A DNA stretch of 64,000 nucleotides, from the NCBI GenBank assembly GCA_018396775.1, contig JAGTRF010000010.1, forward strand, positions 1 to 64,000, given 5' to 3'. Below are positions 1-8,000 of the stretch, in pieces (position 1 is the first letter of the stretch; every line of letters starts with the position of its first letter). The DNA is from Candidatus Bathyarchaeota archaeon. Lineage in GTDB: Archaea; Thermoproteota; Bathyarchaeia; 40CM-2-53-6; DTDX01. Made by a program: the position numbers and the translations under genes. Under the pieces are notes generated by a model that ran no database searches, was not told the DNA's origin, and was given only the letters and a program-made list of their open reading frames with translations.

Positions 1-2
1 AA

Positions 3-317
3 AAACAATTTACTGATGTTGATTTTAACAAGGCTTTATTAGAGAGTGTTGATGAAAGTTTATCAGTTTTAGGTGAAAGCGTTAAGCAAGCTATTTATTG
101 GCATTTAAAAACGAGATATAAAATTGATAGAGATGAAATTCCTTTAAGGCTTAAAGATTTTGTTGAAGTTTTAAAAACTGTTTTTGGTGAAGGAGCAAAT
201 GTTTTATTCAAGCTTATAGCAAAAAACCTTTGCCTTAAAATGGGGGTAAAATTTAAAGAAAGAGCTGACTGGAACCTTTTAGGGTACATAAACCACATTA
301 AAAACATAAAGCTTTAA
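3..317 (+). CDS. C-terminal part of a small all-alpha domain protein (5' end outside window)
   Basis: The last 104 residues of a protein that starts before the window. Its core, LGESVKQAIYWHLKTRY, nearly matches LGESVRQAIYWHLENKY in the complete 96-residue protein at 48091..48381 on the other strand, and both end with a W-N-x3-Y-I pattern, so they are paralogues. From memory the block recalls the archaeal NitrOD5-type output domain of signalling proteins; that name is a guess. It looks alpha-helical, with no membrane segment. The next gene follows on the same strand after 38 nt. Function unknown; the paralogy is seen directly. Confidence 0.75.
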   Translation, partial: KQFTDVDFNKALLESVDESLSVLGESVKQAIYWHLKTRYKIDRDEIPLRLKDFVEVLKTVFGEGANVLFKLIAKNLCLKMGVKFKERADWNLLGYINHIKNIKL

Positions 318-355
318 CTATTTTAATGCTTTAAGTAGTAAAAGAGGAGTTATGC

Positions 356-604
356 ATGGAAGAAGGAAATTTACCTATTTCTGAAAAATTAAAGGTTTTA
401 AAAAGTTTTACGCTTTATAAAACTGGGAAATGGTGGTCTGCTGTTGCGTTAATAGATTCTTTTGGAAGAAAGCAAATTGCTCTTTATGTTTGGTTAAATA
501 AAGATGGGAAATGGAAGAGAAATCAAAAGTTTATAATTCATAGTAAATTAGAGTGGCTTCAAATTAAAGAAGCTGTAGAAAATTTTGTTTTGCAGCTTAA
601 ATAA
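356..604 (+). CDS. Small conserved-looking hypothetical protein
   Basis: An 82-residue soluble protein with an ATG start and a GAGGAG ribosome-binding site about 8 nt upstream. The middle is rich in aromatic and basic residues (KWWSAVALIDSFGRKQIALY, then KDGKWKRNQKF), which looks like a compact beta-rich domain that could bind nucleic acid or another protein. I do not recognise a family with certainty and see no catalytic motif. It lies 38 nt behind the truncated helical-domain gene, so the two may be co-transcribed. Confidence 0.65.
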   Translation: MEEGNLPISEKLKVLKSFTLYKTGKWWSAVALIDSFGRKQIALYVWLNKDGKWKRNQKFIIHSKLEWLQIKEAVENFVLQLK

Positions 605-610
605 CAGTTT

Positions 611-880
611 TTACTCAAGAACCTTGTATACTTTATCGTTTACTCTAACTTTATCATTCACTTTTATTCCTACAGAAGAGCCTGCTCCAGCTTTCTCTAC
701 AGGTTTCTTCTCAATCTGCATCGATTCAACTTTTTGCGTAAAATCTGTAGTTGCGCCTTTAATCCTTATTAAATCTCCAACCTTTAATTCTCCATTTGTT
801 CTTTCAATAGCTGCAACACCAATTTTCGAGTAATAATTCATTACTCTTCCTATTTCCTCTTCCAATCTTCTCCTCCCCAT
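611..880 (-). CDS. EF-Tu domain-2-like small protein
   Basis: An 89-residue protein built around one translation-factor beta-barrel (EF-Tu domain 2). The pattern is GDLIRIKGATTDFTQKVESM followed by GAGSSVGIKVNDKVRVND and VYKV, matching the barrel strands of elongation factors and of the small stand-alone archaeal 'translation elongation factor-like' proteins. There is no GTPase domain. Homologues often occur near U32-type peptidases, but none is present here. It converges with the preceding + strand gene with a 6-nt gap. Function is unknown beyond the fold. Confidence 0.75.
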   Translation of the reverse strand: MGRRRLEEEIGRVMNYYSKIGVAAIERTNGELKVGDLIRIKGATTDFTQKVESMQIEKKPVEKAGAGSSVGIKVNDKVRVNDKVYKVLE

Positions 881-908
881 TTTTATATGGTTTAATTTTA
901 TCTTTCTT

Positions 909-1319
909 CTATAAAATATTGTTTTCGGTTAAGTTTGGTTTAAAATAGTATCTAACCCAATTAGGCCAAGCGTTGCCTTCAGTTTTTTCAAAATCTATTT
1001 TAAGCGGCATCCCAATTTTCAATTCCTCAAGCTTCACGTTTTTAATTCTTGATAAAAGTTTAACTCCCTCCTCCAGCTCTACAACCCCTAAAATATATGG
1101 GGCTTCATTTTGAAAGCTTGGATGCGGCACATAAACTATAGTATATGAAGCTAGCTTTCCAACTCCTTTAAGCTGCACCCAAGAAAGGTTTTTAGAGTTG
1201 CATTTAAGGCAAAAAGGTTTTGGTACAGAATATAAAGCTTTGCATTCTTCGCATTTAACTCCCATAAGCTTTCCTTGAGCGCAAAAACTATAAAACTGTT
1301 CTACTGAAATATTATTCAA
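909..1319 (-). CDS. DUF35 Zn-ribbon/OB-fold acyl-CoA-associated protein
   Basis: A 136-residue protein of the DUF35 family. The N-terminal rubredoxin-like zinc ribbon has four cysteines (C23, C26, C37, C40), followed by an OB-fold with the typical YTIVYVPHPSF and PYILGVVEL stretches. In archaea this family bridges acetoacetyl-CoA thiolase and HMG-CoA synthase and channels acetoacetyl-CoA into the mevalonate (isoprenoid lipid) pathway. It starts 1 nt after the thiolase stop, which supports a complex. The HMG-CoA synthase gene that often accompanies the pair is not in this window. Confidence 0.9.
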   Translation of the reverse strand: MNNISVEQFYSFCAQGKLMGVKCEECKALYSVPKPFCLKCNSKNLSWVQLKGVGKLASYTIVYVPHPSFQNEAPYILGVVELEEGVKLLSRIKNVKLEELKIGMPLKIDFEKTEGNAWPNWVRYYFKPNLTENNIL

Positions 1320-1320
1320 C

Positions 1321-2490
1321 TTAATCGCCTCTTTTAAGAATGTTTACAGTAGCTGTAGCTCCTGAACCGCCAATATTGCATGTTAACCCTATTTCCGCGT
1401 TATTTACCTGCCTCTTCTCAGCTTCCCCAATTAATTGAAGGTATACTTCATATATTTGCGCTATACCAGTTGCGCCTACAGGGTGGCCTTTAGCCTTTAA
1501 TCCTCCGCTTGTATTTACAGGTATTTCACCGCCTATTTTTGTTTCGCCTTCCTCAATAAATTTTCCTCCAAAACCTTTATTGCAGAACCCTAAATCTTCA
1601 TAAGCTATTATTTCAGCTATTGTAAAACAATCATGAACTTCAGCTATATCCACATCTTTAGGCGTTAAGCCTGATGCTTTAAAAGCTTCTTTAGCAGCTA
1701 GCTTTATTGATTTTAATGTTGTTAAGCTTTCTCTTTCAAATATGTTTAATGAATCTTGAGCTTGAGTTGAAGCTATTATATTAACAGGTGTATCAGTAAA
1801 TTTTTTAGCTAACTCAGGCTTCGTTAAAATAACGCAGCTTGCACCATCAGAAATTAAAGAGCAATCGTAAAGCTTTAAAGGCCAAGAAACAACTTTAGAA
1901 GATAAAACATCTTCTACGCTAATCTTTTTTTGCATATGCGCCTTATGATTAAGCAAAGCGTTTTCATGATTTTTAACAGCTACTAAAGCCATCTGCTCTT
2001 CTGTAGTTCCATATTCATGCATATGCGCTGTAGCCATTAAAGCGAAAAGAGAAGGAAAAGTTGCGCCATTCCATTGCTCAAAAGGAAAATCTGCAGCTGA
2101 AGCTAAAATCTCCATATTGCTTGAAGTAGGTAAATGAGTCATTTTCTCTACGCCTCCAACCATAACTATATCATGCATATTTGACATTATAGCCATTACG
2201 CCAACTCTTAAAGCAACACTTGAAGAAGCGCAAGCGCTTTCAACCCTAAAAGCTGGAATATCATCAAGCCCACTCCAATTTAACATTAATGGACCTATAT
2301 GACCTTGCCGTTCATAAGCTTCACTCATTTGACCAATAAATAAAGCTTCAATATCCTTTCTTGGATTTAAATTCGGGCAGTTATCAAAAGCTTCTTTAGC
2401 AGCTTCAGCAAATATTTCCCTAGCGTATAAACCATCTAATTTACCAAACTTTGATAAGCCAGCTGAAACTATTGAAGCTAAAACCTTCAT
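1321..2490 (-). CDS. Acetyl-CoA C-acetyltransferase (thiolase, SCP-x type)
   Basis: A 389-residue thiolase of the archaeal SCP-x-like group, usual length. The nucleophilic cysteine is C87 in VESACASSS; the other catalytic elements are the HDCF motif (H286), GHPVGATG (H336) and CNIGGSG (C371). It condenses two acetyl-CoA to acetoacetyl-CoA, or runs in reverse for beta-oxidation. The DUF35 partner is encoded directly downstream, which favours a mevalonate-pathway role in archaeal lipid synthesis. It starts with ATG at 2490. No defect seen. Confidence 0.92.
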   Translation of the reverse strand: MKVLASIVSAGLSKFGKLDGLYAREIFAEAAKEAFDNCPNLNPRKDIEALFIGQMSEAYERQGHIGPLMLNWSGLDDIPAFRVESACASSSVALRVGVMAIMSNMHDIVMVGGVEKMTHLPTSSNMEILASAADFPFEQWNGATFPSLFALMATAHMHEYGTTEEQMALVAVKNHENALLNHKAHMQKKISVEDVLSSKVVSWPLKLYDCSLISDGASCVILTKPELAKKFTDTPVNIIASTQAQDSLNIFERESLTTLKSIKLAAKEAFKASGLTPKDVDIAEVHDCFTIAEIIAYEDLGFCNKGFGGKFIEEGETKIGGEIPVNTSGGLKAKGHPVGATGIAQIYEVYLQLIGEAEKRQVNNAEIGLTCNIGGSGATATVNILKRGD

Positions 2491-2593
2491 TTTTCACACC
2501 ATTTAAAATAAAGAGTAGGGTTTTAAATACTATTATAAAGCTTTTTAGTTTTTAAGCATTAAATAATAAAATGAAGTGTTTATAGCTTTAGCT

Positions 2594-2779
2594 TTATATG
2601 AATCTAAATCTCCACCTTGATATTACTCCATGGTAAGGGCAATACCAATGGTCTGATGGCAGCCAAATTAATGGATAACCACAGTATGGACATAAATAGC
2701 TTCGGTAAGGCGGATAAATTACGTAGGCTGGCGGTGGTGGATAACAATAGTAAACTGGTGGTGGATAAACAATTGCCAT
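2594..2779 (-). CDS. Tyr/Pro-rich mini-protein with a zinc ribbon
   Basis: A 61-residue protein. Residues 1-28 are almost entirely tyrosine, proline and hydrophobic residues; the second half is one zinc ribbon, CPYCG then CPYHG 17 residues later (ligands C-x2-C and C-x2-H). A GGAGG ribosome-binding site lies 8 nt before the ATG, which decides for this strand over a 60-codon + strand frame covering the same DNA. No catalytic motif is visible. A role in protein or nucleic-acid contact is possible but unproven. Confidence 0.7.
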   Translation of the reverse strand: MAIVYPPPVYYCYPPPPAYVIYPPYRSYLCPYCGYPLIWLPSDHWYCPYHGVISRWRFRFI

Positions 2780-2850
2780 ATTTTTTCCTCCTACTTTAAA
2801 AAATTAATTTATCATCTTATTTAAAATCTTTTTCGTTTAAATATATGTAG

Positions 2851-3639
2851 TTACCTTAATTTATTTCTTGTTAATATAGTTAAGGGAATTCCTAAAATAA
2901 TGAAGGAAACCATTAATAAAAATGGGTTTATTAAAGTGTTAAACTCTATAGTTAACGTTACCTCAAGCTTTGGAGAATACTCTACGCCGAAAACATAAAA
3001 CCAATTGTTGTATTCAACCCTATACCCTACTGGGTCCCCTTCATTTAAATCTTTAATTAACCATCCGTAGTTTAGGCTTTCGCCTTTATACCAAGCTTCA
3101 ACATCGCTTGTTACTATCCACGTATTCCAAGCTTCTAGAATTTCAAAGTTTACTGAAGCGGTAGCTGGTAAAAAATCTCCTCCAGATTTACTCCAAAGCT
3201 TTGATGGAAAAATTGCGTAATCCCAGTATGTAAAGCTCCATCCAACCCAATCTGTTATAATTCTATGAACTTGAATTGTTCTAGCTAAAGAAAGTTTAGG
3301 AAGCCATTCAACTCCATTCCATACATAAACTCCAATAACATATAAATGAAGCTTAGCTAATTTAACTTTAAAGCCTTTAGGCAAATTTGAAATATCGAAT
3401 TTTAATAATCCTCTTTCATCGCTTGGTTGAGAACAATCAGTTTTAAACCCTGAAGTAACAGTTAAAGGTTGTTCAATGCTTGAATGATTGTTGTTTCTCA
3501 TAATAGAGATGTTGTTTGAGAGGCAAGGTTGAAAAATATAAGTTTTCTCATTAAAAGTTAAAGATGGGGGAATAGCAAAGTAAAAAAGAATCAATAAAAA
3601 AGCAAAAACAGTTAATTGATGCTTCATTTCTTCTACCAA
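2851..3639 (-). CDS. Secreted/anchored DNRLRE-type beta-sandwich protein
   Basis: A 262-residue surface protein. A signal peptide occupies about residues 5-28, the middle resembles a DNRLRE-type module (ERGLLKFDIS, then KLHLYV, then a terminal YSPKLEVTLTIEF strand), and one membrane helix near residues 238-257 ends in RNKLR. The family is found on cell surfaces and is associated with carbohydrate or surface adhesion. The GTG start overlaps the upstream gene by 7 nt; an internal ATG at residue 5 is the alternative start. It is the last gene of a three-gene membrane operon. Confidence 0.7.
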   Translation of the reverse strand: MVEEMKHQLTVFAFLLILFYFAIPPSLTFNEKTYIFQPCLSNNISIMRNNNHSSIEQPLTVTSGFKTDCSQPSDERGLLKFDISNLPKGFKVKLAKLHLYVIGVYVWNGVEWLPKLSLARTIQVHRIITDWVGWSFTYWDYAIFPSKLWSKSGGDFLPATASVNFEILEAWNTWIVTSDVEAWYKGESLNYGWLIKDLNEGDPVGYRVEYNNWFYVFGVEYSPKLEVTLTIEFNTLINPFLLMVSFIILGIPLTILTRNKLR

Positions 3640-3926
3640 AACTTTAATTTATAATAAGCTATTAACGATAAAATAATTCCAATTGAAAGCAGCGTTATCC
3701 CAGAAGTTGTTAAGAAAAGCCAAAGCGGTAAATGAAGAATCTCAGATAAATATTTCATTACACCTAAACAAATGAAAATTAAACCGATTATTATTACAGC
3801 GTATCCTATTATAGTTAAAGCTGCAGCTTTAATTAAACCCCTTAACTTTCTTTTTAAATTGTTAATTAAAATATTTAATATCTGTTTTTTCAAATAGGTT
3901 ATTAATTTTTCTGTCAATGAGCTCAT
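3633..3926 (-). CDS. Small membrane protein with two TM helices
   Basis: A 97-residue protein with a basic amphipathic N-terminus (about residues 1-32) and two membrane helices (about 33-58 and 67-92). The layout resembles holin-superfamily or YqjE-like proteins, but I cannot assign a family. It lies 9 nt after a gene for a membrane-tethered coiled-coil protein and overlaps the next gene, so the three are probably translated together. No enzymatic motif. Confidence 0.65.
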   Translation of the reverse strand: MSSLTEKLITYLKKQILNILINNLKRKLRGLIKAAALTIIGYAVIIIGLIFICLGVMKYLSEILHLPLWLFLTTSGITLLSIGIILSLIAYYKLKFW

Positions 3927-3935
3927 GGTTATCGC

Positions 3936-4160
3936 TTAGCTTTTCTTTCCTTTAGCTATAGCCACGCCTATAGCTAAACCGATTGTAAAGGCTATTCCAA
4001 GAGCTAGAAGCGTGGAATTTTCAAGATAAGCTATTCGCCTCTCCTTAATTAAATTAAAAAGCTTTTTAGCATCTTCTTTCATGTCAAAAAGTTTTTCTTC
4101 AATAATTTTTTTAACTTCTTCAGTTAACTCTTCAAAAAGCTTTTTTTCTTCTCTAGACAA
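3936..4160 (-). CDS. ElaB/YqjD-like coiled coil with Gly-rich C-terminal TM helix
   Basis: A 74-residue protein. Residues 1-48 are charged, heptad-like helix (KLFEELTEEVKKIIEEKL). Residues 50-69 form a glycine-zipper membrane helix (LGIAFTIGLAIGVAIAKG) followed by a lysine-rich tail. This is the architecture of bacterial ElaB/YqjD, which tether ribosomes or other complexes to the membrane; I infer analogy, not proven orthology. First gene of a minus-strand operon with a two-TM protein and a secreted beta-sandwich protein. Confidence 0.65.
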   Translation of the reverse strand: MSREEKKLFEELTEEVKKIIEEKLFDMKEDAKKLFNLIKERRIAYLENSTLLALGIAFTIGLAIGVAIAKGKKS

Positions 4161-4263
4161 TTTTAAACCTCCTAGCTTATAGAATTGTTTTAACTTATAT
4201 TTAAAATCTTCTGAAACATTTTTATTAATGAATTATGTTAAAAAATTGCAAGGTTAATAAGAA

Positions 4264-5412
4264 TTGAAGATTCTCATCCTTCATCATACTTTAAACAGTG
4301 TTGGAGGAGGTGAAAGAGTTTCTTTAGGTATTATAGAGGCTTTAAAAGAGCTTAGGAAAGGGGAAGTTGATTTAGGCACAGTTGAGAAAACTGACTGGCG
4401 AAAAGTAAGAAATGCTTTTGGCGATGTGACGCTTCCAGATAAAGAAATGAATATTTTACCTTTTAAACTTAATTTATTTGGGATTTATCAACGTGCTTTA
4501 ACAGGTGTATATGCTTATAAATATAGGAAAAAATATGATTTAATAATAAATACTCATGGAGATGTTATGCCAGCTTTTTGCGATGTAACTTATATGCACT
4601 TCCCCACATTCACTTTATTAAAGCAACCGGCAACATTTATTAAGCATAAAGATTTTGTTAAATATAGAAAAAATCTTTTTTGGCGAAGTTACTTTATTCC
4701 ATACGAGTTTATTCAAACAAAGCTTGTTCAAAAATATTTAGAGCATAGCCTGATTTTAACTAACAGCCTTTTTAGTCTATCTATAATAAAAAAATGGACT
4801 GGAAAAAACGCTTGTGTAGTTTACCCACCTGTTGAGGTGGAAAAGTTTTATTTTAAAAATGAATATAGAGAAGACATAATTGTTACATGTTCAAGATTTA
4901 CACCTGAGAAAAATTTAGAGTTAATCCCAGAGTTAGCGTCTAAAATCCCTAAAGCTAATTTTTATATTTTCGGGTCAACAAGTAAAACCAGCTGGGAGGT
5001 TATATCAGAAATTAAAAAAACAGCAAGCAAATTTAAAGTTAAAAATGTTTATTTAAAACCTAACGCTTCATTAAATGAAATGTTATCAATCTATCGAAAA
5101 GCTAAAATTTATTTGCATACAATGGTTAATGAGCATTTTGGGTTAAGCATAGTTGAAGCTATGGCTTCAGGCTTAGCGCCGATAGTTCATAAATCAGGCG
5201 GACCATACATGGATATTTTAAACGGTAAACAAGGCATTTATGGGTTTTACTATAAAAATGTTAATGAAGCCGCTAATATTATAAAAGATCTTTTAGCTGA
5301 TGAATCAAAATTAAAAAGAATTCAAGATGAAGCTGTTAAAAGAAGCTTTTTATTTAATAAAACAGCGTTTAAAACGAATTTTATTAAAGCTATTAAGCCG
5401 CTTATTAACTGA
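4264..5412 (+). CDS. GT4-family glycosyltransferase
   Basis: A 382-residue GT-B glycosyltransferase. The N-terminal glycine loop is VGGGER (residues 13-18), the acceptor domain runs to about 190, and the donor-sugar domain has SRFTPEKNLELIPELA and the E-x7-E element EHFGLSIVEAMASG near residues 290-305. It resembles ALG11-type mannosyltransferases and probably acts at the cytoplasmic membrane face in glycan or glycolipid assembly. The start is TTG. The gene is divergent from the membrane operon and alone in its transcript. Confidence 0.85.
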   Translation: MKILILHHTLNSVGGGERVSLGIIEALKELRKGEVDLGTVEKTDWRKVRNAFGDVTLPDKEMNILPFKLNLFGIYQRALTGVYAYKYRKKYDLIINTHGDVMPAFCDVTYMHFPTFTLLKQPATFIKHKDFVKYRKNLFWRSYFIPYEFIQTKLVQKYLEHSLILTNSLFSLSIIKKWTGKNACVVYPPVEVEKFYFKNEYREDIIVTCSRFTPEKNLELIPELASKIPKANFYIFGSTSKTSWEVISEIKKTASKFKVKNVYLKPNASLNEMLSIYRKAKIYLHTMVNEHFGLSIVEAMASGLAPIVHKSGGPYMDILNGKQGIYGFYYKNVNEAANIIKDLLADESKLKRIQDEAVKRSFLFNKTAFKTNFIKAIKPLIN

Positions 5413-5501
5413 AGAAAATTAATGATTTATATACTCCTTCAGAATCATTAATATTTAGTAAAAAAGAGTTTTATTTTATTTATTTAGGTGAAGCCAAAGT
5501 T

Positions 5502-6101
5502 TTGACGTCTAAAGAACCTGAAGAAATTGAATATAAACCTTTTACAACTGGAGAATTGTTAAGTCGAATGAAGGATGCCGCTATGCTTATGGTTGATTTA
5601 TCTTATGCTGCGTTAATGCTTAAAGATAAAGAGTTAGCTAATGAAGTTTTAGAATTAGGTAAAGAAATAGATACGTTAAATTACCACCTTCAAACCACAG
5701 TTATGCTTGCAACTAGAGATGCTGAAGATGCTAAAGCTTCTCAATCAATTTTGAAAATAGCCGCTTTAACAAATAGAATCTCTGATTACGCTGAAAACAT
5801 AGTTGACATGGTTCTTCGAGATGAAGAAGTGCATTCTACGTTTCTTGAAGGGCTTAAAATTATGGATGAGCCTATAGCTTTACTTCAAGTAACTGAAAAC
5901 TCCACTATCTTAAGAAAAAGCCTTAAAGAATTAAAGATTAGAACAAAAATAGGCGTAAGCATTTTAGCTATTAAAAGAGGTTTAGAATGGATTCTCAACC
6001 CAGATAAAAACGAGAGTTTTTATCCAGGAGATATTCTTATAGCGCGTGGAGGAAGCACTGGAATAGAAAAGTTAAGAGAGCTGGTTAACCCGAAAACTTA
6101 A
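5502..6101 (+). CDS. PhoU-like / TrkA-C domain protein (first of a tandem pair)
   Basis: A 199-residue cytoplasmic protein. A helical PhoU-like bundle (about residues 10-115) is followed by a TrkA-C (RCK-C) domain ending in the typical NESFYPGDILIARGG strand. Such proteins regulate potassium or divalent-cation channels by binding nucleotides or ions. A second protein of the same architecture starts 12 nt downstream, suggesting a heterodimeric regulator, but no channel gene is nearby. TTG start with AGGTGA about 10 nt upstream. Confidence 0.8.
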   Translation: MTSKEPEEIEYKPFTTGELLSRMKDAAMLMVDLSYAALMLKDKELANEVLELGKEIDTLNYHLQTTVMLATRDAEDAKASQSILKIAALTNRISDYAENIVDMVLRDEEVHSTFLEGLKIMDEPIALLQVTENSTILRKSLKELKIRTKIGVSILAIKRGLEWILNPDKNESFYPGDILIARGGSTGIEKLRELVNPKT

Positions 6102-6113
6102 AAAGGGATTAAA

Positions 6114-6677
6114 ATGGAGGAGCTTTTAAAAGAAATTAAAGAAGACTTTATTAATCTTATAGGGAAAGCTGAGTTATCCATAGATTTAGCTTACTCAGCT
6201 ATAATCTTCAATAATGTTGAGATAGCGGAAGATGTTTTAGAAGTTTTTGATGATGTTAATGAATTATATTGGAGGCTTCAAAAAAACATGCTTTTACTTG
6301 CAAAAAACCTTATAAAACCTGAAAAGCTAGCGCCTGTGCTTGTAGCAATTCATAATTTAAGAGAAATTTCCAAGTCTTCACTGCTTTTATCAGATTTAGT
6401 TTTAAGAGGTTTGCCTCCACATGAAATTTTAACCTCTATATTTACGTCTTCTAATGAAGCTTTCGTAAGAGTTCAAGTATCTTCAAGCGGAAAACTTGCT
6501 GGAAAAACAATTAAGGAATCTCGAATTCAAGATAACACAGGAATGAGGATTATATGCATAAAAAGAGGGCGGGCTTGGATTCATGGTCCCACAGGAGAAG
6601 ATAAAATTGAGCCTGGAGACATTTTATTTGCTAAAGGACCTATTGAAGGCGAAGAAGCTTTAAAACAGTTAGCTTAA
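6114..6677 (+). CDS. PhoU-like / TrkA-C domain protein (second of a tandem pair)
   Basis: A 187-residue paralogue of its upstream neighbour with the same order of domains: PhoU-like helical bundle (about residues 5-105), then TrkA-C (about 115-187) with GMRIICIKRGRAWIHGP and IEPGDILFAKG. It probably pairs with the neighbour to gate a cation transporter encoded elsewhere. ATG start with GGGATT ahead. Its stop codon overlaps, tail to tail, the 3' end of the cobalamin adenosyltransferase gene on the other strand by 4 nt. Confidence 0.8.
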   Translation: MEELLKEIKEDFINLIGKAELSIDLAYSAIIFNNVEIAEDVLEVFDDVNELYWRLQKNMLLLAKNLIKPEKLAPVLVAIHNLREISKSSLLLSDLVLRGLPPHEILTSIFTSSNEAFVRVQVSSSGKLAGKTIKESRIQDNTGMRIICIKRGRAWIHGPTGEDKIEPGDILFAKGPIEGEEALKQLA

Positions 6678-7180
6678 AAATTTACTCCTTTAACAGCAAC
6701 AATTTTTCTTGGATGCTTTAACTCCACTATTTTATTAACAAAATCAGCTTTTTCAACAAGCTTTTTCGGAGCATACCGTCCAGTTAAAACGATAGTTGTT
6801 TCATTCGACGTTTCATTTAACAGTTTTATAACATCATCAACTTTAATTAAGCCTTTAGCTACCGCTAAGTTCACTTCATCAAGAATTAATAATTTAGGCT
6901 TTTTTCTTAAAGCTTTCCAAGCAAAACTTAATCCTTTCTCAGCAGCTTCAAAATCTTTTCTTCTAAGCTTGTTTAAGTTAAATTTTGGAACACCAAATTG
7001 ATGTATTTCATAATAAGGTTTAAGTTTTCTTCTAATCTTATACTCTCCAACATCCTTTCTAAACTTCAGGAATTGAATAATAATAACTTTATATCCATGC
7101 CCAACAGCTCTAAGCGCTAATCCAAGAGCATTAGTTGTTTTCCCAACTCCAGTACCTGTATAAAGATATATGAAACCCAA
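6674..7180 (-). CDS. cobO: Cob(I)alamin / cob(I)yrinate adenosyltransferase, CobA/CobO family
   Basis: A 168-residue P-loop enzyme that transfers the adenosyl group of ATP to reduced corrinoids, making the coenzyme B12 form. The phosphate loop GTGVGKTT sits at residues 9-16, the family's N-terminal position; a Walker B-like LLILDEVN and the C-terminal VLTGRYAP block complete the signature. It is shorter than bacterial CobA (about 195) but complete. It lies 16 nt behind an uncharacterised gene. The corrinoid methyltransferase locus at 23-30 kb is a plausible user of the same cofactor pool. Confidence 0.88.
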   Translation of the reverse strand: MGFIYLYTGTGVGKTTNALGLALRAVGHGYKVIIIQFLKFRKDVGEYKIRRKLKPYYEIHQFGVPKFNLNKLRRKDFEAAEKGLSFAWKALRKKPKLLILDEVNLAVAKGLIKVDDVIKLLNETSNETTIVLTGRYAPKKLVEKADFVNKIVELKHPRKIVAVKGVNF

Positions 7181-7196
7181 GCTTTTAAAGCCTCTT

Positions 7197-7898
7197 TTAA
7201 GGAAATAAAGATAAATCTTTTATTGAAATTATTTTTGCATAAAAGTATTTAGCATCTATAGTATTTTCTGAAAAACTTAACTCCTCTCCTTTAGGTTTAG
7301 AAACAGAGTATTTTATGAATGGAGCTTTAGGGGCTTCATCCATAACTGTATAGAAAAATACTGGAAGCGCGTCAGCTTCATAATAATGCTCGAATGGAAT
7401 GCATGTTCCTATTATATGTTTTTTACGCCTCATAAAATGCCATAAAGGGAATACAGCACCCTCCTTTATTGAAATAGCTAAAAGAACCCTCATTATAGAA
7501 TTAACGTTTTCAACTTCAGAAAGCATTGGTGGTTGAGGTTTTTCGCATTCCCCTTTTATGCTTTTCTCAAAAGCTTCAGGGACATCTTTAAGATCTAAAA
7601 TAAAAGCGTATTTATATTTCGCATCATCAGTATCGGTTGTGAAAAGCCATTCTTCACCTTTAACTGAATCGCTTTTATAAGCTAAGAAAGGCTTAACCGT
7701 TTTATCAGTTTCAACGTAAGCTAAAATAGGTAAATCGCCAATCCAATACATATACGCTGTAAAAAACGCTAAAACAGTTTTCTTTCCTCTTTTAAAATTC
7801 CATACAATTTGATTTCCATCGCTTAAAGCTAAAGTTAACCTAGCAAAATTTAATTCATCCTTTACTTTAATGGGGATCGGGGGTTTTAATTTATTCAA
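7197..7898 (-). CDS. Uncharacterised protein upstream of cobO
   Basis: A 233-residue protein that I do not recognise. No signal peptide or membrane helix is evident. Two halves look alike: each begins with a beta-rich block ending in a KYxYA-type strand (residues about 90-98 and 212-218) and contains a PVFFYTV/LPILAYVE-like strand, so it may be an internal duplication. Conserved-looking residues include HFMRRKKHIIGTCIPFEHYY. It precedes cobO by 16 nt, so the two are probably an operon and it may act in corrinoid handling; that is inference from position only. Confidence 0.65.
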   Translation of the reverse strand: MNKLKPPIPIKVKDELNFARLTLALSDGNQIVWNFKRGKKTVLAFFTAYMYWIGDLPILAYVETDKTVKPFLAYKSDSVKGEEWLFTTDTDDAKYKYAFILDLKDVPEAFEKSIKGECEKPQPPMLSEVENVNSIMRVLLAISIKEGAVFPLWHFMRRKKHIIGTCIPFEHYYEADALPVFFYTVMDEAPKAPFIKYSVSKPKGEELSFSENTIDAKYFYAKIISIKDLSLFP

Positions 7899-8000
7899 AA
7901 GGCAAAACCTCTTATGTTCGCTTCATATAGGCTTTATATTTATATTTAAATAAACTAACTTCACCTTTATTAAGAGATGTATTAAACTGGCGAGTAATTA

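Noticed and set aside
2617-2799. 60-codon + strand frame over the Tyr/Pro-rich protein
   Set aside because: The opposite frame has a GGAGG site at the right distance and a zinc-ribbon pattern; this one has neither.
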